Source: Rhodobacteraceae bacterium UBA6236
Lineage (GTDB): Bacteria > Pseudomonadota > Alphaproteobacteria > Rhodobacterales > Rhodobacteraceae
Assembly: GCA_002440945.1 (NCBI GenBank)
Contig: DJWG01000071.1
Span: 3,631 to 32,423, forward strand
Direction: 5' to 3'
Length of the DNA: 28,793 bases
Part shown: piece by piece, positions 1-8,056 of the stretch
Layout: each line of letters starts with the position of its first letter
How positions within the stretch are numbered: the stretch's first letter is position 1
The notes under the pieces: generated by a model
What the model saw: the letters and a program-made list of their open reading frames with translations, nothing else
Databases searched by the model: none
Told to the model about the DNA's origin: nothing
Translations under genes and position numbers: made by a program

Positions 1-476
1 GCACGGGCGATGGCGACCCGCTGCTGCTGGCCGCCCGACAGCGCCTCGGCGCGTTTGGGCGCCTGTTCGGCGATGCCCAGACGCTCAAGGATGTCGAGCG
101 CGCGGTGGATGTCGGCATTGGGCCAGAAGTTGAACATCGTGGCCATGGTCGAGCGGCGGCTGAGCGTGCCATGAAGCACGTTCGAGGCCACATCGAGCCG
201 CGGCACAAGGTTGAACTGCTGGAAGATCATCGCGCACTGGCCCTGCCAGTCGCGCTTGTCGCGGCCCTTCAGCGACAGGACGTCGCGGCCCTTGAAGCGC
301 ACCTCGCCCGAGGTGGCGTCGGTCAGGCGGTTCATCAGCCGCAGAAGCGTCGATTTCCCCGCGCCCGACCGGCCGAGGATGCCGATGAAGCACGGCCCGT
401 CAACGGTGAAGGTGACGTTCGAAACGGCGGTGCGTTCGCCAAAGACCCGGGTGACACCGCGAAAGTCCAGAAGCAT
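1..476 (-). CDS. phnC: Phosphonate ABC transporter ATP-binding protein (partial, 3' end off window)
   Basis: This is the cytoplasmic ATPase subunit of a phosphonate/phosphite-type ABC importer. About 158 N-terminal residues are visible, and the gene continues past base 1. Walker A is GRSGAGKST at residues 35-43. The Q-loop region reads [12 protein letters not shown], a combination I associate with PhnC. The ABC signature [13 protein letters not shown] lies at about 145-157, just before the window edge; Walker B is not visible. The ATG at 476 is preceded by a weak GGGAAAT; a GTG two codons upstream is a possible alternative start. It lies 37 bases after the stop of the VCBS-repeat gene on the same strand, so it could be the third gene of that operon or the first of a phnCDE operon to the left. 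The substrate-binding and permease genes cannot be seen, so substrate (phosphonate, phosphite or phosphate ester) is not decided. Confidence 0.85.
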   Translation of the reverse strand, partial: MLLDFRGVTRVFGERTAVSNVTFTVDGPCFIGILGRSGAGKSTLLRLMNRLTDATSGEVRFKGRDVLSLKGRDKRDWQGQCAMIFQQFNLVPRLDVASNVLHGTLSRRSTMATMFNFWPNADIHRALDILERLGIAEQAPKRAEALSGGQQQRVAIAR

Positions 477-513
477 GTCCACACCATTTCCCAAACACTG
501 TTCGGGGGCGGTG

Positions 514-2157
514 CTAGTGATGATTCATGACAGGGGTGCGCGTGTTTTGTAAAAGTTTGGTGTCGTGAGCGACTGGGTGCCAAGGGACCGGCGCCCTGTC
601 GCGGGCCAGATCGTAAAAGCCATCCGCCCCCAGATCGGCCCAGTCCGAGACCACGCCATCGGGCCAGATCACCCTGACCCGCGCGGCCGGACGCGACCCC
701 AGGCCGAAGTGCAGCCAGCCAAGGCCGCCCCCCGCGTGCCCGCCGCCCGACGTGACCTCCCGCTGCTGGACATGATCGCCCGTGTCGACCTCGATCCAGG
801 CGCCGATGGCATCACGGTTCGGCCCGGGCTGGTGAAGCGCCAATGCGATCCAGTGCCCCTTCGTGCCGCCGTTCCGCCAAAGCTGCGCCGGGCCGTTGCG
901 ATTGACCACCACCAGATCCATCTGCCCATCCAGATTGAAATCCGCCAGCGCCGCGCCGCGCGCCGTCAACAGGCTCGCGATGCCCGCCTTGTCACCCACC
1001 TCGGTGAAAATTCCGTCCTTACCCTGCAAAAGCAGGTTGTTCGGGTCGGCCTGCGCGAAATCCGGCATCTCAGATACATTGCCCTTCGCGATGAACAGGT
1101 CATTGAAACCGTCGTTGTTCATATCCTCGAATGCCGCATGCCAGGCGGTCGAGGGCCGCACGTCGCCCCCCGCGTAGGGCCGCTGCGCGATGGCGCCGCG
1201 CGGGAAGGCCACATCGGCATAGCGGGGCAGGGGCGATGCGGGATCGGCCAGCGTCTGGAGCTTGTTGTCCGCCATGCTGGTCAGGAAATACTCCGGGAAA
1301 CCGTCGAAATCCAGATCGGCGCTGGCGATGCCCATGCCCCAGACCCGCAGGCGCTGCCAGCCTTCACCTTCGGTATAAAGGCGCGGCGGCTGGCCGGGCG
1401 GGATGTGCCAAAGCTGTTCCTGCCCGCCCTTGTAATATTCGCGGTCGTTCGACACCCGCAGCGCCGGCTGGCCCGAACGGTTCCAGTCGCTGAACAGCAT
1501 CGACAACGCGCAGAAGCTGGGAAGCAGCGGCAGCGGCTTGGCGAAACCCGCGTTCGGGCCCGGGCGGAGCAGCCGGTTTTCGGTGCAGCTTCCCCAGGGA
1601 AAGGCGTCCTGGGTCCGGTCGATGTAGCTGCCGATGGCAAGCGTGGGCCAGCTTGCCCCGGCCTCCCAGGTCGCGGCAAAGGCGGTGGACCACAAATCGC
1701 CGCCATCGAAATGCCAGGCCTCGTTGGCGCGTTCGAACCGGCAACCGCCCTTGCCCTTCAGCACCAGATCCTCGCCCACCCGGAGCAGCACCAGATCGGT
1801 CAGGCCGTCGCCGTCGATATCCAGCGGATAAAGGCCCGAAACTCCGGTCACCTCCACCCCCGCATCGGCGCGCAGAAGGCGCAGCGCGCCACCGGGGGCG
1901 CTTTCGTTCACCCAGAGCGTCGCGGGCGCGGTGCCGCCGGCAATCGCGATGTCGGGCCGCCGGTCGCCGTTGCAGTCGAAGGCGGCGATCCCGCCGCCCA
2001 CCATCTGTTCCCAGTCTCCGGTAAAGCGCGCCTGCAGGCCGGCGCTGGCGGTTTCCTCGGTGAACACCGGCACCGCTGGCCCGGTTTCGGCCCCAGTTTC
2101 GGCGCCTGCTGCGGCGGCGCAGGCCAGCAGCAGGCAAAAGGTCCAAAGGCGCCTCAC
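514..2157 (-). CDS. Exported VCBS/FG-GAP repeat protein with C-terminal ASPIC/UnbV domain (CRTAC1-like)
   Basis: The protein has 547 residues and starts at a GTG (2157) that overlaps the stop of the upstream haloperoxidase-like gene by four bases (GTGA), so the two are translationally coupled. Residues 1-19 form a signal peptide (hydrophobic core [13 protein letters not shown]), so the product is exported. The body carries Asp-rich calcium-binding-type FG-GAP/VCBS repeats: [12 protein letters not shown] near 60, [13 protein letters not shown] near 113, [14 protein letters not shown] near 283, [16 protein letters not shown] near 348 and [13 protein letters not shown] near 410. Together they predict a beta-propeller. 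A terminal ASPIC/UnbV module follows, with [11 protein letters not shown] and [19 protein letters not shown] at about 455-520. Such proteins are adhesion or scaffold-like and no enzyme activity can be assigned. Coupling to the haloperoxidase-like gene suggests a joint extracytoplasmic role (inference). Confidence 0.85.
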   Translation of the reverse strand: MRRLWTFCLLLACAAAAGAETGAETGPAVPVFTEETASAGLQARFTGDWEQMVGGGIAAFDCNGDRRPDIAIAGGTAPATLWVNESAPGGALRLLRADAGVEVTGVSGLYPLDIDGDGLTDLVLLRVGEDLVLKGKGGCRFERANEAWHFDGGDLWSTAFAATWEAGASWPTLAIGSYIDRTQDAFPWGSCTENRLLRPGPNAGFAKPLPLLPSFCALSMLFSDWNRSGQPALRVSNDREYYKGGQEQLWHIPPGQPPRLYTEGEGWQRLRVWGMGIASADLDFDGFPEYFLTSMADNKLQTLADPASPLPRYADVAFPRGAIAQRPYAGGDVRPSTAWHAAFEDMNNDGFNDLFIAKGNVSEMPDFAQADPNNLLLQGKDGIFTEVGDKAGIASLLTARGAALADFNLDGQMDLVVVNRNGPAQLWRNGGTKGHWIALALHQPGPNRDAIGAWIEVDTGDHVQQREVTSGGGHAGGGLGWLHFGLGSRPAARVRVIWPDGVVSDWADLGADGFYDLARDRAPVPWHPVAHDTKLLQNTRTPVMNHH

Positions 2158-3482
2158 TCCAGCGTCCTTAACGCATTCACATGCGCGCCGATGCAGGCGC
2201 CCTGATCCAGCCCCCGCTCAATGGCGGAACGGAAATGGATGCCGCCATAAAGGCGCGAAACCGCCGCCTCGCGCGCCGCAGACCAGAAATCCGGGTAATC
2301 CCGCGCCGGCACTCCGTCATCGACGTGGGTGCCATCCGTGAAGGCGAAATGCGGGCCGAAGATCGCGGTCAGGACGCTGGCCGCCGCGCCCGATTGCGTG
2401 GAATGACCGGAGGGATATTCGGGGAAGGGCGGGGTGATCAGCAGCGGCTCCCACTTCGGGTCGATCACCCGCTGAATGTAGGTCACGGGGCGGATCAGGT
2501 CGTGGCGGAACTTGGCATTCCAGCAGCCGATGAATCCGTCCGAAATCGCGATCCCCAGCCGCGCCAGCGCGTCCACCGTGCGGGGAAGGTCCATCCCGTC
2601 GCGCGCCGCGATGTCCAGAAGGATCGACACCCAATGGCCGGGCGGCGTGGGCGACAACATCGGATCGTCCGACCAGAAGGCGGCGGTGGCGCGCTGATCC
2701 CCGGTTAGTGTCTGGGACACCCGGTAGACTTCCATTGCCTCGGCATGGAAGGCGGAGCCTTCGGCCTCGCTGTAGCTGGGCGGCAGCGGCAGGGGGCAGG
2801 CCGCGCCATCGGGAAGGACCAGCGGACGGTTCCTGCCCCAGTCGGGCAGCAGGGGCGCCTGTTGCTGGACGATGCGGCTGGTCGGAACCCAATGGCCGGG
2901 CCGGTCGCTGACCGTCCAGGTCATCGGGAAGCCCATGTTGGTGATCGCCGCACCGCCATCCGTTTCAGACCAGGCGAGGATATGATCGGCCAGGGCCTTG
3001 CCGAAGTCCTGGCTCCGCTGGACGACATCGGGCGGAACGCCCTCCGCCGCCCGCGCGCCAAGCTTCCCGCGCAGCGCAGCCATTGCCCGCTGTCCGGTCG
3101 GGCCGGTATTGCCGAAGAAATTCGCCACCGCCTCGGCCATCGCAGCCTGAAGGAGGATGCCGTCGTCATAAGCCGCGCCCGGATCGCGCTGGGGCAGCGG
3201 CGTCAGCGCGTTGAGCTGCCCGGCTAGCGAACGCATCCCCGTGTCGCCCGAGGCCGCTGTTTCATACACGGTGACCCCCAGATAGGCAAAGGCCCGCGCC
3301 GCGACAGGGGGCGAATAGGTGGGCGTATGCCGCACAAGTTCCAGCACCAGGCGATACCAGGTCGTCAGCGCCTCATTGGGGGTCAGCGCCGCGCGGACGG
3401 GTTGTGCCAGAACCAGTGACAACGCCAGCGCCAGCCCCAGGACGGCTGCGCGAAGCAGGGACCGGACCGGCGGTCGGATCAT
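2154..3482 (-). CDS. Exported vanadium-dependent haloperoxidase / PAP2 phosphatase-family protein
   Basis: The protein has 442 residues with an N-terminal signal peptide (about 1-31, core AAVLGLALALSLVLA ending at PVRA). The start ATG at 3482 has a strong GGAGG seven bases upstream. The vanadate/phosphate pocket of the PAP2-haloperoxidase fold is visible: KFRHDLIRP (K-x6-RP) in the second half, PEYPSGHS (PSGH) and SRLYGGIHF (SR-x5-H) near the C-terminus. In many haloperoxidases the last His is followed four residues later by Asp (HxxxD); here the sequence is HFRSA, so that position is Ala. The protein could be a vanadium haloperoxidase oxidising halides with peroxide, or a secreted acid phosphatase; sequence alone does not separate these. 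Its stop overlaps the start of the VCBS-repeat gene, and phnC follows, so a phosphorus-related role is possible. Confidence 0.83.
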   Translation of the reverse strand: MIRPPVRSLLRAAVLGLALALSLVLAQPVRAALTPNEALTTWYRLVLELVRHTPTYSPPVAARAFAYLGVTVYETAASGDTGMRSLAGQLNALTPLPQRDPGAAYDDGILLQAAMAEAVANFFGNTGPTGQRAMAALRGKLGARAAEGVPPDVVQRSQDFGKALADHILAWSETDGGAAITNMGFPMTWTVSDRPGHWVPTSRIVQQQAPLLPDWGRNRPLVLPDGAACPLPLPPSYSEAEGSAFHAEAMEVYRVSQTLTGDQRATAAFWSDDPMLSPTPPGHWVSILLDIAARDGMDLPRTVDALARLGIAISDGFIGCWNAKFRHDLIRPVTYIQRVIDPKWEPLLITPPFPEYPSGHSTQSGAAASVLTAIFGPHFAFTDGTHVDDGVPARDYPDFWSAAREAAVSRLYGGIHFRSAIERGLDQGACIGAHVNALRTLE

Positions 3483-3501
3483 GTCGGTGCCTCCTCTGGC
3501 G

Positions 3502-3522
3502 CCATCGCTGGCGGGGCGATGG
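3502..3522 (-). terminator. Hairpin between gntK and the haloperoxidase-like gene (terminator or attenuator candidate)
   Basis: A perfect 7-base inverted repeat, CCATCGC/GCGATGG with a 7-base loop, lies in the 48-base gap between the gntK stop (3531) and the haloperoxidase start (3482). On the transcribed minus strand it is followed by CGCCAGAGGAGG, not a T-run, and ends close to the Shine-Dalgarno of the next gene. It may end gntK transcription or affect initiation of the downstream gene. The palindrome is seen directly; the function is inferred. Confidence 0.35.
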
Positions 3523-3530
3523 TAACGCTA

Positions 3531-4049
3531 TCAGTCCGGCCTGTCACGCCAGCGCAGGATGGCCTCGATCAGCGCTTCAGGGGGCTGCCGGATGTCAAGC
3601 GTCAGGCCCCCTTCCCCGGCCGACAGCGGTTCAAGCGCCGCGAATTGCGTATCCAAGAGGCTTGGCGGCATGAAGTGGCCCTGACGCCCGGCCATCCGGC
3701 TATGGATAAGCAAGGGCGGCCCCGACAGTTGGACGAACCGCACCGGCCCGCCCGCCCCCTGACGAAGCCGGTCGCGATAGGCGTGCCGAAGCGCTGAACA
3801 GCCGACGATCACCGGCGCTTGCAGGCGCAGCACCCGGGCCACGCGATCCAGCCAGGGCCAGCGGTCTTCGTCCCGAAGCGGCAGGCCGCTGGCCATCCGG
3901 GCGATATTCGCCGGCGGATGCAGGTCATCGCCATCGACATAGGCCACCCCCATCCGCTGCGACAGCGTCCGCCCGATGGTGGTCTTGCCGCAGCCCGAAA
4001 CCCCCATCAGAACGATCCGGTCGGGCGGGGGAACGGCGCCTGGGTTCAC
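3531..4049 (-). CDS. gntK: Gluconokinase
   Basis: This kinase phosphorylates D-gluconate to 6-phospho-D-gluconate in the cytoplasm. The P-loop GVSGCGKTT sits near the N-terminus. DGDDLHPPANIARMASGLPL is the substrate-binding segment typical of GntK, followed by RWPWL and CSALRHAYRDRLR. The motif GRQGHFMPPSLLDTQ is characteristic of the family. I chose the GTG at 4049 because AGGAG lies ten bases upstream and the resulting 172 residues fit the usual gluconokinase length. An upstream in-frame ATG at 4088 has no clear ribosome site and would add 13 unconserved residues. The gene is divergent from gnd, which uses its product. A LacI-family-like palindrome in the shared promoter region suggests common control by a gluconate-responsive repressor (inference; no repressor gene is adjacent). 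Confidence 0.93.
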   Translation of the reverse strand: MNPGAVPPPDRIVLMGVSGCGKTTIGRTLSQRMGVAYVDGDDLHPPANIARMASGLPLRDEDRWPWLDRVARVLRLQAPVIVGCSALRHAYRDRLRQGAGGPVRFVQLSGPPLLIHSRMAGRQGHFMPPSLLDTQFAALEPLSAGEGGLTLDIRQPPEALIEAILRWRDRPD

Positions 4050-4117
4050 GGATGCTTGTCTCCTGTCCGGGCCGGTGCAGCGTGACATTCGCGTCCGGGG
4101 GTGGCTAGATCGAAGGA

Positions 4118-4131
4118 CGATACCGCTATCA
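4118..4131. promoter_or_regulatory. Candidate LacI/GntR-type operator between gntK and gnd
   Basis: CGATACCGCTATCA (minus strand TGATAGCGGTATCG) is a 14-base near-palindrome centred on CG, with five of seven half-site positions matched. It resembles the TGATAGCGCTATCA-type operator of LacI-family sugar-acid repressors. It sits 69 bases upstream of the gntK GTG and 29 bases upstream of the gnd ATG, placed to control both. Motif match is by eye; the regulator is not in the window. Confidence 0.45.
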
Positions 4132-4159
4132 TCGTGAGGTTGGCATCAGGAGTTTGGCC

Positions 4160-5575
4160 ATGTCCAGTGGAACCGCCGATATCGGGCTGATCGGGCTTGG
4201 AACGATGGGGGCCGCGCTGGCGGCCAATATCGCCGAAAAGGGCTTTCGCATCGCGGTCTGGAACCGGCATGGCGATGTGACCCGCGACTTTGCCGCCACC
4301 GCCGGGGATCTGGCGCCGCGGATCGTCCCGGCCGCAACCCTGGCAGATCTGGTCGCCGCGATCCGGCCGCCTCGCGCGGTGATCCTGATGGTGCCTGCGG
4401 GGCCGGTGGTCGATGAACAGATCGCCGCGCTGCGCCCGCTCATGGACCACGACGACCTGATCATCGACGCGGGCAACGCCGATTTCCGCGACACCGATCG
4501 CCGCAGCGCCGAAGCGGCAAGCCATGGTCCGCGCTTCATGGGCATCGGCGTTTCGGGCGGTGAAGAAGGGGCGCGCCACGGGCCCTCGATCATGGCAGGC
4601 GGAGCGCCCGAAGACTGGGCCCGCGTCGCCCCGGTGCTGACCGCCATCGCGGCCCGCTATGACACCACGCCCTGCGCCGTCCGCATGGGGCCGGGGGGCG
4701 CGGGGCATTTCGTCAAGACCGTCCACAACGGCATCGAATATGCCGACATGCAGATGATCGCCGAAGTCTATGGCGTGCTCCGCGATGGGATGGGAATGAC
4801 CGCCCCGGAAATCGCGCTGGTCTTTGAGGGCTGGAACGAAGGCGCGCTCCGGTCCTACCTGATCGAGATCACCGCGCTTGTGGCCGCGGCCACCGACCCG
4901 CAAACCGGCAAGCCGGTGCTTGATGTGATCCTGGATGCGGCGGGACAGAAGGGCACGGGCCGCTGGACCGCGATCGAGGCGCAGCATCTGGGCGCCGCCA
5001 TCCCGGTGATCGAGGCGGCGGTCGCGGCGCGCAACATCTCGGCCGCCGTTGCCGAACGCCGCGCCGGCGAGGCGCAGTTCGGCCCGGCGCCGCACCGCCT
5101 GGGCGCCAATGCCCCGACGCGCGAGGTGCTGGAACAGGCGCTGATCGCCGGCAAGATCCTGTGCTATGCGCAGGGGTTCGAAATGCTGGCCCGCGCGGCG
5201 ACGGACCTTCAATGGCCGCTGCCCATGCCGGATATCGCGCGGGTCTGGCGGGCGGGCTGCATCATCCGTTCGGACATGCTCAATGACATGGCGGCGGCGC
5301 TGGCTGAGGCGCCGGGACGGAACCTGATCCTTGCGCCCTTCTTCGCCAAACACCTGATCCGCGCGATCCCCTGCCTGCGGCAGTTGGTGGCGCTGGCGGC
5401 GCTGAACGGGTTGCCGGTTCCGGCGCTATCGGCGGGGCTTGCCTGGTTCGACCAGATGCGCACCGCGCGATCAACGGCGAACCTGATCCAGGGGCAGCGC
5501 GATTTCTTCGGCGCGCATGGCTTCGACCGGATCGACGGCGCAACCGGCTGCCACGGCCCCTGGGCGCAAGGCTAG
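4160..5575 (+). CDS. gnd: 6-phosphogluconate dehydrogenase (decarboxylating)
   Basis: It oxidatively decarboxylates 6-phosphogluconate to ribulose 5-phosphate with NADP+ or NAD+ in the oxidative pentose phosphate pathway. The 471-residue length is the usual one for the long form. Visible are the Rossmann motif GLIGLGTMG at about 9-17, the substrate segment SGGEEGARHGPSIMAGG near 130, and the catalytic region GGAGHFVKTVHNGIEYADMQ near 180, with the Lys and His-Asn-Gly of the active site. QKGTGRWT follows near 260, and the C-terminal tail contains FFGAHGFDRIDG. The ATG at 4160 has AGGAG seven bases upstream; an in-frame TTG at 4154 overlaps that spacing and is unlikely. The gene is divergent from gntK and convergent with the Lrp-type regulator, leaving a 17-base gap between stops. 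Confidence 0.96.
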   Translation: MSSGTADIGLIGLGTMGAALAANIAEKGFRIAVWNRHGDVTRDFAATAGDLAPRIVPAATLADLVAAIRPPRAVILMVPAGPVVDEQIAALRPLMDHDDLIIDAGNADFRDTDRRSAEAASHGPRFMGIGVSGGEEGARHGPSIMAGGAPEDWARVAPVLTAIAARYDTTPCAVRMGPGGAGHFVKTVHNGIEYADMQMIAEVYGVLRDGMGMTAPEIALVFEGWNEGALRSYLIEITALVAAATDPQTGKPVLDVILDAAGQKGTGRWTAIEAQHLGAAIPVIEAAVAARNISAAVAERRAGEAQFGPAPHRLGANAPTREVLEQALIAGKILCYAQGFEMLARAATDLQWPLPMPDIARVWRAGCIIRSDMLNDMAAALAEAPGRNLILAPFFAKHLIRAIPCLRQLVALAALNGLPVPALSAGLAWFDQMRTARSTANLIQGQRDFFGAHGFDRIDGATGCHGPWAQG

Positions 5576-5592
5576 ACGAGCGCCCATCGGCC

Positions 5593-6066
5593 CTAGCGAG
5601 AGACGGTATCGATCGGGTAGACCGAAGTGGCCTTGATCCGTTCCATCGCGAAATGCGAGGTCACGTTCTTCATCAGCACCGCATCGGTCAGCCGCCGGTA
5701 GAAGGCATCGAAACTGGGCATGTCCGCGACCGCGACGCGCAAGAGGTAGTCCATTTCCCCGGCCATGCGGTAGACCTCCATCACCTCGGGCAGGCTCTCG
5801 ACCGCCTTGGCGAAACTGTCGCGCCATTCGACGGAATGGTTGGCGGCCTCGATCCCCACATAGGCGGTCAGGCCAAGGCCGATCCGCTTCGGATCGACCA
5901 GCGCCACGCGGGCGGTGATGATGCCCTGATCCTGCAGCTTCTGGATGCGCTTCCAGCAGGGGGTTTGCGACAGTCCGACGCGGTCGGCAATCGTGGCGAC
6001 AGGCTGCGTCGCGTCCCGCATCAGTTCGGCGATGATCTTGCGGTCGATCAGGTCCAGTTCGGGCAT
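5593..6066 (-). CDS. Lrp/AsnC-family transcriptional regulator
   Basis: A 157-residue protein with the standard two-part Lrp architecture. An N-terminal winged helix-turn-helix (about 1-60) contains LDLIDRKIIAEL, then VATIADRVGLSQTPCWKRIQ as recognition region and LQDQGIITARVALVDPKRIG. It is followed by an ACT-like RAM effector-binding domain with VMEVYRMAGEMDYLLRVAV and DMPSFDAFYRRL. It presumably binds DNA as an octamer or dimer and responds to an amino acid or related ligand; the target is unknown. The ATG at 6066 is chosen because GAGGA lies just upstream. A longer frame to 6114 would run into the AT-rich promoter region. The nearest upstream gene on the same strand (the glutathionyl-hydroquinone reductase) is separated by a terminator-like hairpin, so the regulator is probably monocistronic. 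Confidence 0.9.
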   Translation of the reverse strand: MPELDLIDRKIIAELMRDATQPVATIADRVGLSQTPCWKRIQKLQDQGIITARVALVDPKRIGLGLTAYVGIEAANHSVEWRDSFAKAVESLPEVMEVYRMAGEMDYLLRVAVADMPSFDAFYRRLTDAVLMKNVTSHFAMERIKATSVYPIDTVSR

Positions 6067-6118
6067 GGGATCCTCGCGGGTATACACGACTTTATTTAGC
6101 GTGTTTTTGAACATAAAA

Positions 6119-6137
6119 GACGATTTGTTATGTCGTC
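6119..6137. promoter_or_regulatory. Inverted repeat in the Lrp-type regulator promoter region
   Basis: GACGA-N9-TCGTC lies in an unusually AT-rich stretch (about 6085-6150) upstream of the Lrp-type gene. Lrp-family genes are commonly autoregulated through AT-rich palindromic sites near the start, so this is a candidate autoregulatory operator. The arms are short (5 bases) and could be chance. Confidence 0.25.
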
Positions 6138-6202
6138 AATAAAATATCCCACCGGAAACACAAAATCGGAGCCGCTTCGGGAAAATTCCTGCCAGAACGG
6201 AA

Positions 6203-6234
6203 AACGGCCGTGAACCTTCCGGGTCGCGGCCGTT
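6203..6234 (-). terminator. Rho-independent terminator candidate after the glutathionyl-hydroquinone reductase gene
   Basis: On the minus strand AACGGCCG and CGGCCGTT form an 8-base perfect stem, with an inner ACC/GGT pairing in the loop. The right arm runs into TTTTCC. It begins 19 bases after the gene's stop and is correctly oriented to end the lysR-doxX-VOC-GST transcript. Confidence 0.55.
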
Positions 6235-6252
6235 GGTTTGGAAAGGGGAAGG

Positions 6253-7209
6253 TCAGGGCGCCAGGAAATCCAGCCGCGGACCCAGCGGCACGATGCCGTT
6301 CGGGTTCAGCGACCTGATCGAATAGTAACCCGCCTTGATGTGGTCGATGTTCACCGTCCTGGCGATGCCGGGCATCCGGTAGATCCGCGTCACATAGGCC
6401 GAAAGGTGCGGGTAAGAGGCCAGCGTGCGCAGGTTGCACTTGAAAAGCCCGTGATAGGCGGCGTCGAACCGCACCAGGGTCACGAACAGGCGGATGTCGG
6501 CTTCGGTGAAGCGCGGGCCGGTCAGGTAATCGCGCCCGTCCGACAGGCGGCGCTCAAGTTCATCCAGCATCGCGAAGACCTCGTGGAAGGCTTCCTCATA
6601 GGCGTCCTGCGTGGTGGCGAAACCGGCGCGATAGACGCCGTTGTTCAGCGCCGGGTAGATCCGGTCATTCAGCGCGTCGATCTCGGTCCGCAGGTCGGCG
6701 GGGTAAAGGTCGGGGCCCGAGGCCAGATCGCCGAAACCGTCGTTCAGCATCCGCACGATATCGGCGGATTCGTTCGAGACGATGGTTCCGGTTTTCTTGT
6801 CCCACAAGACCGGCACCGTGGCGCGACCGGTGAAATGCGGCTCGGCGCGGGTGTAGATCTCGTGCAGGTAGGTGGCGCCATTCAACGTGTCATGGTCCGA
6901 TCCGGGATAGTCGCCAAAGCGCCAGCCTTGCGATGACAGCGCGGGTTCGACCACCGAAAGGCTGATCTTGTCCGTCAGCCCCTTCAGGCTCCGCGCGATC
7001 AGGGTCCGCGAGGCCCAGGGACAGATATAGGCGACATACAGGTGATACCGTCCGGCCTCGGCCTTGAAGCCACCCTCGCCGGTGGGGCCGGCGGCACCGT
7101 CCGGCGTCACCCAGTTGCGGAAGCTGGAGATCTGGCGCACGAAACCGCCCTTGTCATCCTTGGCCTGGACGGGTTGCCAATCCTCGGTCCATTTTCCATC
7201 GACGAGCAT
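6253..7209 (-). CDS. Glutathionyl-hydroquinone reductase (Xi-class GST, YqjG/ECM4 family)
   Basis: Family members reduce glutathionyl-hydroquinones back to free hydroquinones with glutathione, in the cytosol, during quinone detoxification or chlorinated-aromatic breakdown. The protein has 318 residues, the usual length. Catalytic Cys63 lies in YICPWASRTL, the CPWA signature that separates this class from ordinary GSTs. The thioredoxin-like N-terminal domain ends near VSNESADIVRMLN. The C-terminal helical domain carries DLYPADLRTEID, NNGVYRAGFA, RFTEADIRLFVTLVRFD and the tail NPNGIVPLGP. The ATG at 7209 begins one base after the stop of the VOC gene, with AGGA upstream, so the two are translationally close or coupled. 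E. coli pairs yqjG with a doxX-family gene (yqjF), and the same pairing appears here. Confidence 0.92.
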   Translation of the reverse strand: MLVDGKWTEDWQPVQAKDDKGGFVRQISSFRNWVTPDGAAGPTGEGGFKAEAGRYHLYVAYICPWASRTLIARSLKGLTDKISLSVVEPALSSQGWRFGDYPGSDHDTLNGATYLHEIYTRAEPHFTGRATVPVLWDKKTGTIVSNESADIVRMLNDGFGDLASGPDLYPADLRTEIDALNDRIYPALNNGVYRAGFATTQDAYEEAFHEVFAMLDELERRLSDGRDYLTGPRFTEADIRLFVTLVRFDAAYHGLFKCNLRTLASYPHLSAYVTRIYRMPGIARTVNIDHIKAGYYSIRSLNPNGIVPLGPRLDFLAP

Positions 7210-7210
7210 C

Positions 7211-8026
7211 TCATCGGTCCTTTCGTGTCAGGCTGACGGACGTGCCCCACGGGTCGGACAGTGCCGTCTTGCCGCCATTGCGAGCTCTCAGTGCCTGAAA
7301 GCTGTCAGCGTCTGCCAGCAGTTCCACATCCGCAAGCCCGGTCGCGGGCTGGGCCCGCTTCCCGGCGCCGCGACTGTTCCAGATGTTCGTCCCCAGGTGG
7401 TGGTGATAGCCGCCCGATCCATAGAAGGTCGCACCCGGGTAATGGGTCGTGATGTCCAAGCCAAGCGTGCCGTTATAGAAAGCCTCGGCCTCGGGGAGGG
7501 TTCCCACCTGCAGGTGGACATGGCCCACGACCATGCCCTCGGGGGCACCCGTCCAGGGGCCATCGGCGCTGCGGGCAAGGTCGTTCAGGTCCAGCGCATC
7601 GGTCGTCATGCGGATCGACTTGCCGTCATGGGCCCAGGCGCTGCGCGGGCGATCGACATAGACCTCGATCCCGTTGCCTTCCGGGTCGGCCAGATAGATC
7701 GCCTCGCTGACCAGATGGTCGGAGGCGCCTTGCAGCGGCAAGCGGGTTTCGGCGGCATGGATCAGCCAGCGCGCCAGCGCAGGCCGGTCGGGCATCAGGA
7801 AGGCGGTGTGGAACAGCCCCGCCTCGCGGTGGCTCGCGCGGCGGGCGGCCTTGTCGCCGCGCAGTTCCAGAAGCACCCGGTGGCCTGCGCCATAGCGGGC
7901 AGTGTCGCCGTCGCGGGACAAGGGCTGAAGGCCAAGCGCGGTTTCATAGAAGCGGCCCACGGCTTCAAGGTCATTGACCGTCAGCGCGACGCGGCCGATC
8001 TCGACGGGGGCAGAGGCGGAAGACAT
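7211..8026 (-). CDS. Two-domain VOC protein, catechol 2,3-dioxygenase-like (CatE type)
   Basis: A 271-residue vicinal-oxygen-chelate protein with two beta-alpha-beta-beta-beta modules. The first (about 8-125) contains VALTVNDLEAVGRFYETALG, then FHTAFLMP and LADPEGNGIEVYVDRPR. The second (about 165-265) opens with GHVHLQVGTLPEAEAFY and carries GYHHHLGTNIW. His and Glu residues in these motifs (GHVHL, YHHHL, GIEVY) are the likely metal ligands. CatE-type members are annotated as extradiol ring-cleavage dioxygenases or glyoxalase relatives, but the substrate cannot be read from sequence. The ATG at 8026 has AGGAG seven bases upstream. It sits between doxX and the glutathionyl-hydroquinone reductase in one operon, which favours a catechol or quinone substrate (inference). 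Confidence 0.88.
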   Translation of the reverse strand: MSSASAPVEIGRVALTVNDLEAVGRFYETALGLQPLSRDGDTARYGAGHRVLLELRGDKAARRASHREAGLFHTAFLMPDRPALARWLIHAAETRLPLQGASDHLVSEAIYLADPEGNGIEVYVDRPRSAWAHDGKSIRMTTDALDLNDLARSADGPWTGAPEGMVVGHVHLQVGTLPEAEAFYNGTLGLDITTHYPGATFYGSGGYHHHLGTNIWNSRGAGKRAQPATGLADVELLADADSFQALRARNGGKTALSDPWGTSVSLTRKDR

Positions 8027-8056
8027 CTCAATTCTCCTGCGAATAAGGGGCGGGCC

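Noticed and set aside
565..2205. Long open frame antisense to the VCBS-repeat gene
   Set aside because: Arg/His/Pro/Ala-rich composition with no family motifs; it mirrors the real gene with signal peptide and repeats. GC-rich codon bias keeps the opposite frame open.
4050..4088. Longer gntK starting at ATG 4088
   Set aside because: No ribosome site, unconserved extension and longer than family norm; GTG 4049 has AGGAG.
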